Shown here: positions 47,853 through 59,115 of the stretch, in pieces
Position numbering within the stretch: position 1 is the stretch's first letter
Layout: every line of letters begins with the position of its first letter
NCBI GenBank assembly: GCA_025618425.1
Contig: CM046842.1
Location: 27,177,168 to 27,241,167 of the forward strand
Direction of reading: 5' to 3'
From: Heliocidaris tuberculata
Taxonomy: Eukaryota > Echinodermata > Echinoidea > Camarodonta > Echinometridae
Length of the DNA: 64,000 nt
The notes under the pieces: model-generated
Seen by the model: only the letters and a program-made list of their open reading frames with translations
The model's database searches: none
Told to the model about the DNA's origin: nothing
Position numbers and translations under genes: made by a program

Positions 47853-48101
47853 TTACCCAAAATGCACCTCACCCCATGACGATGAGACAGAGTGTGTGTC
47901 CAAATAACTGCCGTCCCCTACATCCGGGTTACTGGGTGCTTTGTTCTTTCCTGTATATTCGATGATGAAATAGACGAGCATGATAATGCAGATGACCAGC
48001 ATTATGATTCCAATGATGACGCCCGCTATTGACCAGTTCTTCGTCGATTTCGAAGCTTCGAGTGAGCCTTCATAGTCACCTTCTTTGTATTTGTCCTTAA
48101 C
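47853..48101 (-). CDS. Terminal dispanin exon with the second membrane helix
   Basis: Eighty-three codons including TAA. It starts at Val-Lys-Asp-Lys-Tyr directly after the acceptor. An upstream in-frame ATG (to 48197) lies in the pyrimidine-rich intron end and is not the gene start, because the CD225 domain continues in the exon at 56307-56435. Confidence 0.8.
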   Translation of the reverse strand, partial: VKDKYKEGDYEGSLEASKSTKNWSIAGVIIGIIMLVICIIMLVYFIIEYTGKNKAPSNPDVGDGSYLDTHSVSSSWGEVHFG

Positions 48102-51100
48102 CTGGGAGGGGATGAGAGGAGGGGTGTATTTTTTAAAATTTCTTTCTTTCTTTTTTCCCCCTTTCCTATATACATGCTGACGTTTCATCATCATCAAAGA
48201 TGGATGTAGAAAGAAGGTCTACACTTAAATCTTTCCACCCAATTGTATTTAGCATTTAAATTTATCATGATGAGTAAAACGAATAAATAAATATAAACTA
48301 TTAAAGTATAAATGATAGCGGATTTACATTTAGTCAACATTGTAGATTTGTACAGTTTGAAGTATTATAGGCCTAAAAGTTTTCCATAAACACATGAATA
48401 CATGCATGTGACACATCGAATTTCCGCCAAAATGTATTTAACATAATTTGATATTGACAATTCATGATGAGTAAAAAGAATCCTTAAGTAAAAATGATAA
48501 CGGATTAACTCTTTCAGTGCCGATGTCACATATATGTGATACATAGACTTGTCATTTTCATTCGCCAATTGCTCGACCACAGGAAAGGTATCATGGTGGT
48601 CAATGTATATCTACATTTTGAGCATAAACTTTATAAAGCAAGCATTCTAAATATATGATTATGAATATATCCTACCATAGAAATTTTCATAGAAAATTGC
48701 AAAATTGCAGATACCTTATTTCAACATTATAAACAATAGTAAACAAATGAGAGAAAAAAAAAAGATGGACGAAAAAGAAACTCAAATGTAATTTTCAATA
48801 ATTTTAATGTATAAAGTTGGGTAAAGTAGTAAAACTTGGTATCATAAGATATGATAATAAATTTCCTACAAGTTTTGTACACAATATTTTGTGAAATAAT
48901 AAATTGTTAATGAAGTGCAGACATTTGAAAAATAAGCATTGATCACATTTTTGTAAAACTTTGATCAGAGCTAAACCCCTTGGCACATAAAGAGTTAAAC
49001 GGTTAGTCCATATTATAAATGTTACGACTTTTCCATAAAATTATGAATACATACAAATGAACCATGCACAGCCTCTTATATACATGTACTTTCCTTCTGA
49101 CCCTTCTGAAATAAATAATTCTAATTATTTAAGATTGGCGTTATTATATTTTCTGAATAATCTTCCTTGAACAGCTTTAAGTTTCAGTAACAGGATAGCT
49201 AGTCTATGTTGCTGTTGTTTTTAGGACAGCTAACATGAAAATAGAGCATACAGCAGATTGCAGTTTAAAGATATAATACGTGTACGCGGCGTATCCGGAA
49301 ATAAGCCAGTTTGTATAACGAGTACAATAAACCAGTTGGTAATTAGTACATGGTACAAATGACCCTGAAATGACCCCAATTTTTACGCGCACGCGCATCT
49401 GTTTTGATGGACGCGACGCGCTACTTGTTTAACAAGAAATCAGACCAGGGCCCTCTTGCATAAAAAGTAGCGATAACGAGTACAATAAACCAGTTGGTAA
49501 TTAGTACATGGTACAAATGACCCTGAAATGACCCAATTTTTAGGCGCACGCGCATCTGTTTTGATGGACGCGACGCGCTACTTGTTTAACAAGAAATCAG
49601 ACCAGGGCCCTCTTGCATAAAAAGTAGCGATTAAACGCAACTCAAAAAATTAAACGCAAGTCTCAAATACGCGATCCTGATTGGTTGAAAATCGAGTTGC
49701 GTTTAATTTTTTGAGTTGCGTTTAATCGCAACTTTTTATGCAAGAGGGCCCAGTGCGCTCATCGTGGTGCGTACAAAATGACAGCGTATAAAGGTCAATT
49801 GTACTCGGTACAAATGACCTTTATCTGCACATGCGCAAATTGTGATAACGAACTGGCTTATTGACCTTTTATACCACGCTGTCATTTTGCACGCACCACA
49901 ATGTGCGCGTGCACCAGTATGATTTCACCATAGACGTATAATAGATTTACTAGACGGAAAGCAGCACGCGCGGAAATCATTACGCGAATGGAATTAGGCC
50001 CCGCCTCTTTCGGATCATTTGAAGAGCCCGATAAGCACCCGATACGTTGCATTATTCATATTTCTTGTGCGTGTCAGTTTAATTGTGAAACTTTGATTGG
50101 ATGCTAGGTCATGAATATGTACATAATTCGATAGTATCGATTAAAATTTACTTGACCTCAACTTCGTCCTGACTTCGTCAATTCAAGACCTATTAATTAT
50201 GCAGATTATATGCAATGATGTCATCCGCACGAAATGAGAGATGTTAGTTCAAAAGGACAAGGTGAGTAGGGAGTAGAGCTCAAATTATCATTAAATTTCG
50301 TACATTTAGTTTATTCATAAAAATAACTTGTACAATTCTAGGTGATCTATGATAATTTATCTACATTTCAAAAGGATTCACAAGAGTTGTGTTGAAAAAG
50401 GATTGAAACAATGTTCTCTCGAAATTACAGTTCTAAATTTATCGTCGACATGTAATTTGACACGGAGATCGCTGTCTCCACACGCTGCGGCTCATGACAG
50501 CTACCCGGGCAGTCACGGGTCAGTTTCAGCCACCAGCGCGGTGGCTATTTCGACAGCGTCAAAAATTCAATACATGCAAACAAGTTGGATCTAAGAAGAT
50601 CTAAACAGATCTAACGTTAGTAAACTCTTTGAATGATGATAGACTATATTGCACAAGCTTTTCCTCATGTTGTTCATCTGTATGCTGCACACAAGCGTAT
50701 TCGTTAGTCCAACTTGGACTTGGATCTAACGTAGTCTACGAGACTACGGTTAACGTTAGATTTGGAAACTGTGTGTGGCAGGATTCTCTACGATGTCGAT
50801 GATTTTGATAAGATATGTAGACCAAAATTAGTGCTGATATAAATTCATTAATGTTACACGAGGTTTACTGTTTTGAACTCTGAATATTTGTTGAAATTTT
50901 ATTCCATAAACCGAAGTCTGAAGGATAGTGTATCTTGAGTAGATGTAGATCTAGATCTAGACTTGGCTAAGGCTAAAGCTGTGCTTGGGGGACAAAGTCA
51001 AAGTAGATCTCTAACCATGTTTGATAAGAACTCTGTTCAACTTCACTTTTCTGCCTAACTTTTCGTTCTTAAAAGACTTGGATCTACTATATTTGGTTCA

Positions 51101-54100
51101 GTTCGTGCCATTTGGTCAATTAAACTGACTGTAAGTTAACTAGAGTCTGATAGACTATAATTTATTTTTTTAATTTTTTTTTTTTTTTTTTTGGGGGGGG
51201 GAGGCAAATGTATTTTGGGCAAAAATTCAGTCTGGTGTTTAAAGCCAGTTTAGGGATCCCTGTTCAATATTTCAGACACATGTCACTAGAAAGTTATATT
51301 GCTGAGGCTGTTTCCTTTTCTTTCCAAGAGACTTATGTAGCTTGAATGCACTTTAATAAACATAAGATAGCTGATGATTATTGAATTTTGACCTATGAAA
51401 AATAATGGATTGGAATTTATTTGCCTGATAAAAACAATTATTATCATTGTAGCTATGTAACAAGAAAGACCAAAAAAAGTGACAACTCTGTTTTCATTTT
51501 TTTTTTTAAACAGATCAAAATGGAAAGGAACCCAAGAAATGTTATTCAAACATTGGGCAAACTGTTGACCATACATGATGAAGCAGAAATTTAGCCTTCC
51601 TAAATTACAGGTAAGTTTACAGAACATTTCCTGAGTATCTATATGCTTATACATGTATAATGTAATTCAAATCATTTTATGATTATCATAAATATTGTAA
51701 TTTAACAGGAAACAAGGAAATGAACTATTAAAACAATTAGGGCTTCCAGGGGTCCCTAAATATGTTAGTTAAAAGCATATTACAGATACCCTTACTAGTT
51801 GCCATTGATTTTTAAATAGCTTGTCCTTAAACTATGCACCAACAAAGCCCAGTATTGTGTGTAAGCATGGAGAAGAAGGAGAAGATTACACTTCACATTT
51901 ATTCACAATACATTCTGTGAAAACGGTCTCTTTTGAGCTTTGATCTATGATATAAATTAGATGTATTCAGATGTTTGAAAGATAAAAAAAGTCAGGATTA
52001 GTGGAGTAGAAGTATTTCTGTTAAATATATATTGTGTACCTCTATTACTTTCATTTACACATGTACTTATAAATTTATTTATCTATCCTTTTTTTACACA
52101 GCAGCATGATTCTTTACCATGGATGGTGAAGGAATATTGAGATACACAATCAGGTGAAATGAACAAAGAGCAGATATACTGACCTGCATGATCAAGCTTT
52201 GAGAGGTAGGCGTTTACTGTGCATAATTAATTTTGGCAATCCCCCCCCCCAAAAAAAAAAGTTTTTGAAAAATATATCAATATAAAAAGTATATATACAT
52301 GTAATAGGCCTATATCAATAGTATACAACTTGAAGAGGAAGCAAGTTATTTGAAACGATTGTAATTTCCTTTCCCTTTGACCTGAAAAAGAAGAATTTTT
52401 AGTCAAATATGGAAATTTCATTTAATTTTTATAAGGATTCATCATTTCCATTTTCATGCTTACAAAAGAACTTAATTTTAATGAATGTGGGTAAAATAGT
52501 TTTTTATCAAGCAATATTCACTCTGTTTGAGTCATGCATATATACATATCTGGCACATTGCAGTCCTTTCTTATTGTTTACGACCTTAATTGTTTTTAAT
52601 TTGTTCTATTTTCTCTTTTCATTCAACAGACCTACAGATTACCACTACAGCTCTTCATTCCTGTAGATCAGCAGTGTCACGAGTGGATACATGTATTGAA
52701 GTTGGGTATTTCATTCAGAATAAAACAATACAGATATCCCTAACAAGGGTTTCTGATTTGGAGGATCTTTGTTGAAATATTGCATTTGCTGAAATTCTAA
52801 AAAATAAGTCAGTGCCTTCAGCTGAATGAAATTTAAGAAAACCTAGATTTGATTTATGTCGGTGACCATTTCAACAGTATAATAGAATGAGACAGTTAAT
52901 ACGCAAATTGCTTGAGAACTTGTGAGAAAAACCAAATATTCATTCAATGATATACTAGTAAGTGATATGAAAATTTGACTTACCACTAGACTTCTGCAAG
53001 GATGTGCAATTTCAAGATTTTCTTTTTTTTCTTCAAATTATAAACTTGTCATTTGAATTGATATTTATTGTTATTAAATAGACAACAAAAACAAAAAAGG
53101 ATTTAGTTCATCTCTTTTATCATGTTAAGGGAATGGAAGGTCATCTATCTAGTTACCTTAAACATTTACATATTCTGAGAGCTTTTTAATTCTCACTTGA
53201 ATTCTCATTTTAGTGATAATGTTCATGTGATATACTTTTACATAAAGTATTCAAAGAGGGGGGGGGGGGGGGGGGGGGGGTGAGGTTCCATTACTAGAAA
53301 TGTTAAATGCAAAGTTTGTGTGAAAGGTAAGCCAGAGTTAGAATGGAATGAGAAAGGTAAAAAATGAGAGAAAAAGCAGTGGTATTGCTCGAGGGGGTGG
53401 GCGTGGAAGGGGCAGTATCAGATTTAGGGGGCACTTCCGGCCCATGCCTCCCTTGATACAGAGTGACATACCTTTAGTATACAACTTCAAGATTGTACCC
53501 CCTCCCCCCGCCTCCTTTGAAATGACCTTTTTCAACTTGTCAGAGAATTTTCTGCAATGTGTGCCCCATCTTTTACAAAATCCTGGATGCACCCCTGGGG
53601 TGGCGGGATGGTAATACACCTTAATATTTGTAATGTTTCAAACTGTCAGTATTTTGGCATGTCAAAAAATATATAAAGAAATAAACTTCAGTTTTACTTT
53701 TTCATTGTTGGAAATTTGTGGGAATTTTTTTTCTCGGCACGGTTACTATTGCCCCATTCAAAATTCTCTAGCGACACCCCTGCGTATGTGAAAGGAAGAG
53801 TGAAGACAATAAGCTTTGACTGGAATGGTCAATCATAAGTTGATGGAAATGAATGGTATTGTATAAGACTTGTGATTGAGTGGTGACTTACAGGCATGAA
53901 AGCTGGAAAGGAATGGCAACAGTGGCGTATCTGGACCTTGGCGTCAAGAGGGGTTAAAAAAAAGGGTTATCAATGGCGACAATCCCCCCCCCTAGTCCTC
54001 CAAAAGTCGCTCGGGGGGGGGGGGGGGTGGGGGGGTCGAGAATTTTTTTTTTCGCCAGCCCTCCAAAAGTCGCTCAGTTGATTGGGGGGGGGGGGGGGTT

Positions 54101-56435
54101 ATCAGATTTTATTGGGTCCAGTTTTCCTTCATACTTTTGCTGACAAGCATTAAAGAAAAAATAAAAGGTCATCAGTTCCGAAAATAGTTCGTCAGCCCTC
54201 CAAAAGTCACTCGGGAGGGGGGGGGGGGTGTCGAGAATCTTGTTCAGGAACCCGATAACCTTTTTTTTTTTTTCTCAAAACTTGTCAGGGGGCACTCTGC
54301 CCCCCCCCCAATCAACTGAGCGACTTTTGGAGGGCTGGGGGGGGGGGGGGGGGGAGTTATCAGATGTTTTGCTCCATAATTCTCTGACAAGCAAAAACAA
54401 AAACCAAAGTACAAAATTGTGAATTCTAAAATTCTGCTCGAAGGGAGACCCCTTTTTTTCTTCTTCTCCCCAGCTCTCCAAAACTCGCTCAGTGGGGGGG
54501 GGGGGGGGGGGGGGGGAATCACTTGTTTTCCTCCATAATTCTCTGACAAGCAAGAAAAAAAGTGGATTGTTCCTTTTAATTAAGAAAAAAATCCCTTCCA
54601 AAAAAGAACAAACGTACACTTACATTATTTAAACAAAAATCATTTACCACAACACTAACTAATAGGTTAAAGAAAAAATCTCAATTAACTAAATGACCCC
54701 ATCCCCTCACCCCAAATGAAGATTATTATTATTTGATTCGGTCTGTCCGGTTACATTTTTAGCTTTATTTACTTGTTTACAAATTTGCAAAGCGATATAT
54801 TTTGATTCGGAGATCGATTACAGTACCGAGTACCGTCTGCCACAATCAGAAATTACCGACGCTGATTCGCCGAATCTGTACGTTGAAGCGATGAATACAT
54901 TACCATAAATGCATATATTACTGAATTTGACCTTTCTTACTGCGCATGCTCTAAGCTGATGCGCGTAATGCGTTTCATACCGCGTACAAACAAATGCTAC
55001 TCTCGGGGAGCATCTTACAAAATGAATCATGCATTTACGCTCATGAATTATGCAAAGATGCTTATCGGGCCTTCTAATGGACCCCGACAAGATGGCGGAG
55101 CTTTAGGGGCCTGGATTTCACAGCTTAAACAAGTAGCGCGTCCACCCAAACAAATGCGCGTGCTCCTACAAATTGGGGTCCTTTCGGGGTCAGTTGCATA
55201 GGCGCCGAAAGTTGGGGGGGGGGGGGCAAAATGCATTTTCGCCCCCCCAACCCCCCCCCCCCCATTAAAAAAAAAAAATCAGTAGTAAAGGAGTAAAAAT
55301 CGTGTGTATATTAAAAGCTTGATTGCTTTATTACGTAATTGTAAGCCTTTGTATTCATTTTTCGCGCATGGAGATCACTGAAGACAGATAAAGCATTCAA
55401 ACTTTTAACTTTAACGTAGTGGAGGTTTTGTATTAGACGTGTTTAATAGCGAAATATTCCGAAAGGTGTGTACGTGCGTCTGTATTGTTGTGAGAGGGTG
55501 GGAAAGCGTGTGTGTTTTTTTTTTTTTGTTGGGGGGGGGGGGGGGGGGTGAGAAGACATGAGACCTTGAAAGGTGAGCCCCCTTGAATGTTTGCCCCCCC
55601 CCCCCAATCCCAAACTGCTTCCGGCGCGCCTGGTCAGTTGTACCATGAACCAATTACGAATTGGCTTATTGATCAGCGGGGGGGGGGGGGGGGGGGGTAT
55701 CCTTCTAAGGAAGGGGGTGTCGTAGGCCTATTATTTTTCACTTGACCTACACATTAACCCTTTCAAGACAATTGACCACATTTTGTGGTTTGGATTAATA
55801 AGTTTTGATTCAAAGCTCTAAAAAATATACCAGATGCATGAGTAGAAAGAGCAAAAATTTCTACACATGCTATGTCCATTTTTGTTACATGATCATATTG
55901 CATCTGATGTCAGGAATTTTAAAAAGGAGAATAAGCTTCAAAATCCTTAAATTGGCAACACATTGAGAGATTCAAAATCATTGTTTTCATCAAAATTGGC
56001 AATTTTTTCAACTTATCGACAAAATCACTAACCATGTTTGTTGTTCTGAAAGACATTACACCTTATTAGAACCATCTAGTACTAAAAGAAAAATATTATT
56101 GTTGCCAATTTGAAGAACGAAATGTGATCAATTTAGCCCTTGAATAATCCCTGTCCTGAAAGGGTTAAGAGAGCGAATACCTACTTCTCTCTATGATGGC
56201 TAAGCCACTGAGTGTTGATTTAAATGTACTCACCTGTTTTGATCTAATGCAAGCAACTAATAGGAAGATGACAGAATTTTAAGGGAAAATCTTTAGGAAT
56301 ACTTACCTGTATTGATTTGATGAGGGCTACTATGCCAATAGGTAAACAGCAGAAGATTGTGACAAAGAGAGCGAAGAATAAATGATCGCTGGGCATTGCC
56401 TGGGTGTTCCTTAACATCTCTACCGAAGAGGGCGA
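47853..56435 (-). CDS. Dispanin (CD225 / IFITM-type) membrane protein, 5' end missing
   Basis: Minus strand. The upstream exon 56307-56435 encodes SPSSVEMLRNTQAMPSDHLF and FCCLPIGIVALIKSIQ and ends at donor GTAAGT. An 8.2-kb intron follows, then the last exon 48101-47853 (acceptor ccctcccag), which begins VKDKYKEGDYEGSLEASKST and ends in TAA. Both joins are phase 0. Together they rebuild the CD225 domain: a first hydrophobic helix with the Cys-Cys-Leu-Pro motif, the conserved loop GDYEGSLEASKSTKNWSIAG, and a second transmembrane helix (GVIIGIIMLVICIIMLVYFI). A short hydrophilic tail follows. Family members sit in plasma and endosomal membranes; vertebrate IFITMs and PRRT2-type dispanins affect membrane fusion, and nothing here shows which role applies. 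The N-terminal, usually Pro-rich, exon was not found. An 11-nt microexon at 57751-57761 may lie upstream. Confidence 0.8.
48504..48998. mobile_element. TTAA-ended MITE in the dispanin intron
   Basis: TTAACTCTTTCAGTGCC at the left and ggcacataaagagttaa at the right bound 495 bp. Confidence 0.75.
49300..49900. mobile_element. Composite TIR element: 158-bp tandem duplication plus nested foldback
   Basis: The block from aacgagtacaataaaccagt to ataaaaagtagcga is present twice (49317 and 49475). The outer motifs (ataagccagt; aacgaactggcttat at 49846-49860) match the family at 45087. Confidence 0.75.
49605..49751. mobile_element. Nested foldback MITE, GGGCCCTCTTGCATAAAAAG ends
   Basis: Arms of about 55 bp (gggccctcttgcataaaaag, then gcgattaaacgcaactc) flank a short spacer (ctgattggttgaaaatcg). 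The left 26 bp also appear at the end of the upstream duplicate. Confidence 0.85.
50262..52720 (+). ncRNA. Candidate spliced transcript antisense to the dispanin intron
   Basis: Four segments show splice signals in the right order: a donor GTGAGT at 50262; a segment 51514-51610 (acceptor tttaaacag, donor GTAAGT); a segment 52102-52205 (acceptor tttttacacag, donor GTAGGC); and an acceptor at 52629 (tcattcaacag) followed by an AATAAA near 52719. They share no long frame. The second segment holds a 24-codon ORF beginning MERNPRNVIQTLGKLL, and the third has stops in all frames. That suggests a non-coding RNA or the UTR exons of a gene. No repeat covers the last three segments. The evidence is splice-site consensus only. 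Confidence 0.35.
52721..53950. other. Dispanin intron, AT-rich with a G-run
   Basis: G22 at 53259-53280 and a fragment with a tcctggatgcacccctg motif (53400-53600) of a likely dispersed repeat. No exon supported. Confidence 0.5.
53975..54560. repeat. G/C-run-rich tandem units with ctccaaaagtcgctc
   Basis: The motif ccctccaaaagtcgctcag, or its inverse, joined to long G- or C-runs occurs about five times, with tcataattctctgacaagca repeated downstream. Confidence 0.8.
55197..55632. mobile_element. hAT-like MITE with an 8-bp target duplication
   Basis: GTCAGTTG is present on both sides (55189-55196 and 55633-55640). The ends cataggcgccg and cggcgcgcctg are imperfect inverses. It splits the right half of an older element of the 45087 family (tcagttg|taccatgaaccaattacg). 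Confidence 0.8.
55754..56168. mobile_element. TTAA-ended MITE near a dispanin exon
   Basis: TTAACCCTTTCAAGACA at the left and tgtcctgaaagggttaa at the right bound 415 bp. It ends 139 bp from the exon at 56307. Confidence 0.85.
56307..56435 (-). CDS. Dispanin exon carrying the first CD225 helix
   Basis: The exon is 43 codons, acceptor tttttcaaag and donor GTAAGT on the minus strand. It encodes the Met-Pro-Ser-Asp-His-Leu start and the Phe-Cys-Cys-Leu-Pro-Ile-Gly motif, which is diagnostic of the CD225 domain. Confidence 0.8.
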
Positions 56436-56501
56436 CTTTGAAAAAGAAAGAAAAAAAATAAGCATAAATTTAGGTATTAAACTATTATATTTGTTACTTC
56501 C

Positions 56502-56675
56502 CAAATAAATATTCAGTTACAAAGATGATTATTCAAAATAATAGCAAGATATTAATATGTATCCTATAAATGAGAACTTACATTTTTCTAAATAAATATT
56601 CAATTACAAAGATGATTATTCAAAATAATAGCAAGGTATTAATATGTATCCTATAAATGAGAACTTAAATTTTTC
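56502..56675. repeat. Tandem duplication, period 87 bp
   Basis: Two nearly identical copies of the block from aaataaatattca.ttacaa through aatatgtatcctataaatga. Confidence 0.9.
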
Positions 56676-58260
56676 TAAACAATTAAAAAGATGACAGGCT
56701 ATAAGGCAGTATGATGAGCTTTCAAAAGAATGATAATCAACATAATTTTACCTGTTGCATAATTATGTTGTTCGATTTTGTAAGAAAAAATATCATTCTG
56801 CACAATATGGCCTATTTACTATTTTTGATTTATAATTTTGTTAACTTTTGAAAAGAAAATTTCTAAAAATTTCTGTGCCAAATTGTTAATTTCTTTTGGT
56901 GTTTTTTAAGATGGGGATAATAAAGGGGCATAAAAACGTGTGTATAATCAGTGGGGTCGCTGAAAATCAAGTCGCACTTAGATATTGACAAGAACATAAA
57001 AACCAAACAAAGTGGCGTTCTGCAGGGATGAGACATATTTGATATTTCGATTTAATACGTTTATAGTTCATATTTAATTCACCTACTTTGGAATTAAAAA
57101 AAGAAAAAAAAAAGAAATGAAATCAACTGAAGGTCGTAACTGATTATCGAATAAAACTCAAAACTTCTGATACATGTGTATATCAAATTTATTTTAATAA
57201 TGCATCATTGCGTTCAAGTGCTGTATTATTCACCTCATCAGTGCTACCCTGTTTTGTACGCCATCTACGTCAGTCCCATTGTATATAAATACTTAACAGG
57301 AAAAGCCTGCCTTGATATCAGGTTTGTTTTGATATGAGCTCAAATATGAGATCAAGATTAATAAAATTTTGAATAAAAATAAAATTAATAAGGGATACAT
57401 GTTATGAATCATTGATTTTATTAGTTGGTTAAATACAAACTGGCAAATCTATGATTTCAATTGAATATTTTCCATTTTCTCTTCAGAAAAGTAGTTAGTT
57501 ATTTATGAATACACAGCGACCAGAGAGCAGATACAAAAGAGTTGCCAGTTTATGTTTGATCAGTCACAAAATTTTACAGTTTACGAATGTTTTTTTCCTT
57601 ATCGGAAGTTTCCCAAACGATATGCTTGTCAAACGTTCAGAAAACTGTTTCTCTCTTTTTTCTTCATCTTCTTCAAAAAAGTAATTTAAATATAGTTTGA
57701 AATTTAAGGAAAAATTTCTGTTTTTAGTAGACACTAAAAAGGGGACTTACCTTTGATTTTCCTGTAATGAAAGCGAATGAAAGAAAAAGGATAATATACA
57801 TTTTTAATATGATTAAAATAACTGCTGGAGTTATACAATACAAGGCCCCGCAGAAAAAAAAAACAAGGCTAAGGAAGTTGGAGTATTCGCTCATTTCTGT
57901 TCAAACGGTTTAACGCCAATATGTAACCACCCTCCCCCCCCCCCACACACACACACAAACACACACACGCATACATGTGCCCTTCACTCACATTGGTAAC
58001 CCACAATAGAACCGCTATACAGGGAATAATATACAAAATCAAAATATTTGCCTATTTCCATATTTTTTAAAATAAAATAGTTGAAAAATAGCCCGATGAG
58101 AGCAGAAATAAGACAATGAATTATGATTTTACTATCCAATGAAGAAGGAGTATCAATTGTATTTGAGGAACAAAGTAAGCAGGTGCCCACTTAAAAAGGC
58201 TTCTAATAAAAATAGAAGTAGGATTAGTACTATAGCTGGTTAAAAAGGAAAAAAAAAGTT
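56676..58260. other. Region upstream of the dispanin exons
   Basis: Contains the possible microexon (57751-57761) and a C-run/CA repeat (57931-57968). No N-terminal coding exon was recognised. Confidence 0.5.
57751..57761 (-). CDS. Possible 11-nt microexon of the dispanin gene
   Basis: On the minus strand an acceptor (ctttcattacag) is followed by 11 nt and a perfect donor (GTAAGT). Read as 2 + 9 nt it enters the next exon in the required phase 0, giving Lys-Ser-Lys before Ser-Pro-Ser-Ser. Such a short match can occur by chance; a cDNA is needed. Confidence 0.35.
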
Positions 58261-58263
58261 AAA

Positions 58264-58332
58264 GTTGTAGTAGTAGCAGTAGTAGTAGTACAGTAGTAGT
58301 AGTAGTAGTAGCAGTAGTAGTATAGTAGTAGT

Positions 58333-58387
<55 letters not shown>

Positions 58388-58662
58388 AGATAGTACTACT
58401 ATTACTTGTACAGCTATCGATCAACCTACTTTACTCGTAATGGATTAGTATGTACAAATAGTACTGCAGCTGAATAGCATTCCGATGATGCATCCCACTG
58501 CTGCCGCTATGCGACGTACATGTCTTCTTGATAGGTCACCTACCTTTAAATAAGCAAAGGGCGTATGTATATCTTTACTATTCCGAGAGCCTATACCAAA
58601 CCTCTTTTCTTAGTAGTAGTTGTAGTAAAACTATTGCTATAATAATAATAATAGTAGTAGTT

Positions 58663-58696
<34 letters not shown>

Positions 58697-58760
58697 AAGT
58701 AATAGTAATATTAGTTGCAGTAGATAGCAGTATAGTGTTGTAGTAGTAGAATTAGTAGTG
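58264..58760. repeat. TAG/CAG microsatellites
   Basis: (TAG)n with a CAG block (58264-58388), and (GTA)n (58608-58760). Confidence 0.95.
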
Positions 58761-59115
58761 GTAATATTGGTAGTAGTAAGTTAAAGTAGGAGGAGGAGGA
58801 GTAACCGCAGCGGCGGCACTAGCAGAAGTGGTAGTAATAATAAAGTAGTACTAGTATAATAATATTACTGCGATAAAGAAACATAGTAATTCTATTAGCT
58901 GAAGTAGAATCAGTTCCATAGGCGTAGTATATACTGTAACAGTACTTTCTAATAGTACTGGACCTAACTAGTCTGTAAGGCATGTAGATTATGTAGCCCA
59001 CCGTCGCCGCTATATGCTGTGTACATGTCATTATAATAGGTCATCCCCTTTCATCATTGAGCGTATGTTTTTCTTGGCCATTCCAAGAACCTATTACCTT
59101 AAAGCTCTTCTCTTA
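58440..59115. repeat. Diverged direct duplication ~490 bp apart
   Basis: 58470-58620 and 58955-59115 share, in order, taatagtactg, gccgctat, gtacatgtc, ataggtca, gagcgtatgt and agctcttctcttagta-like blocks. Confidence 0.6.

Noticed and set aside
53338..53619. Overlapping ORFs of about 90 codons on both strands
   Set aside because: Located in a probable dispersed repeat with G/C runs.
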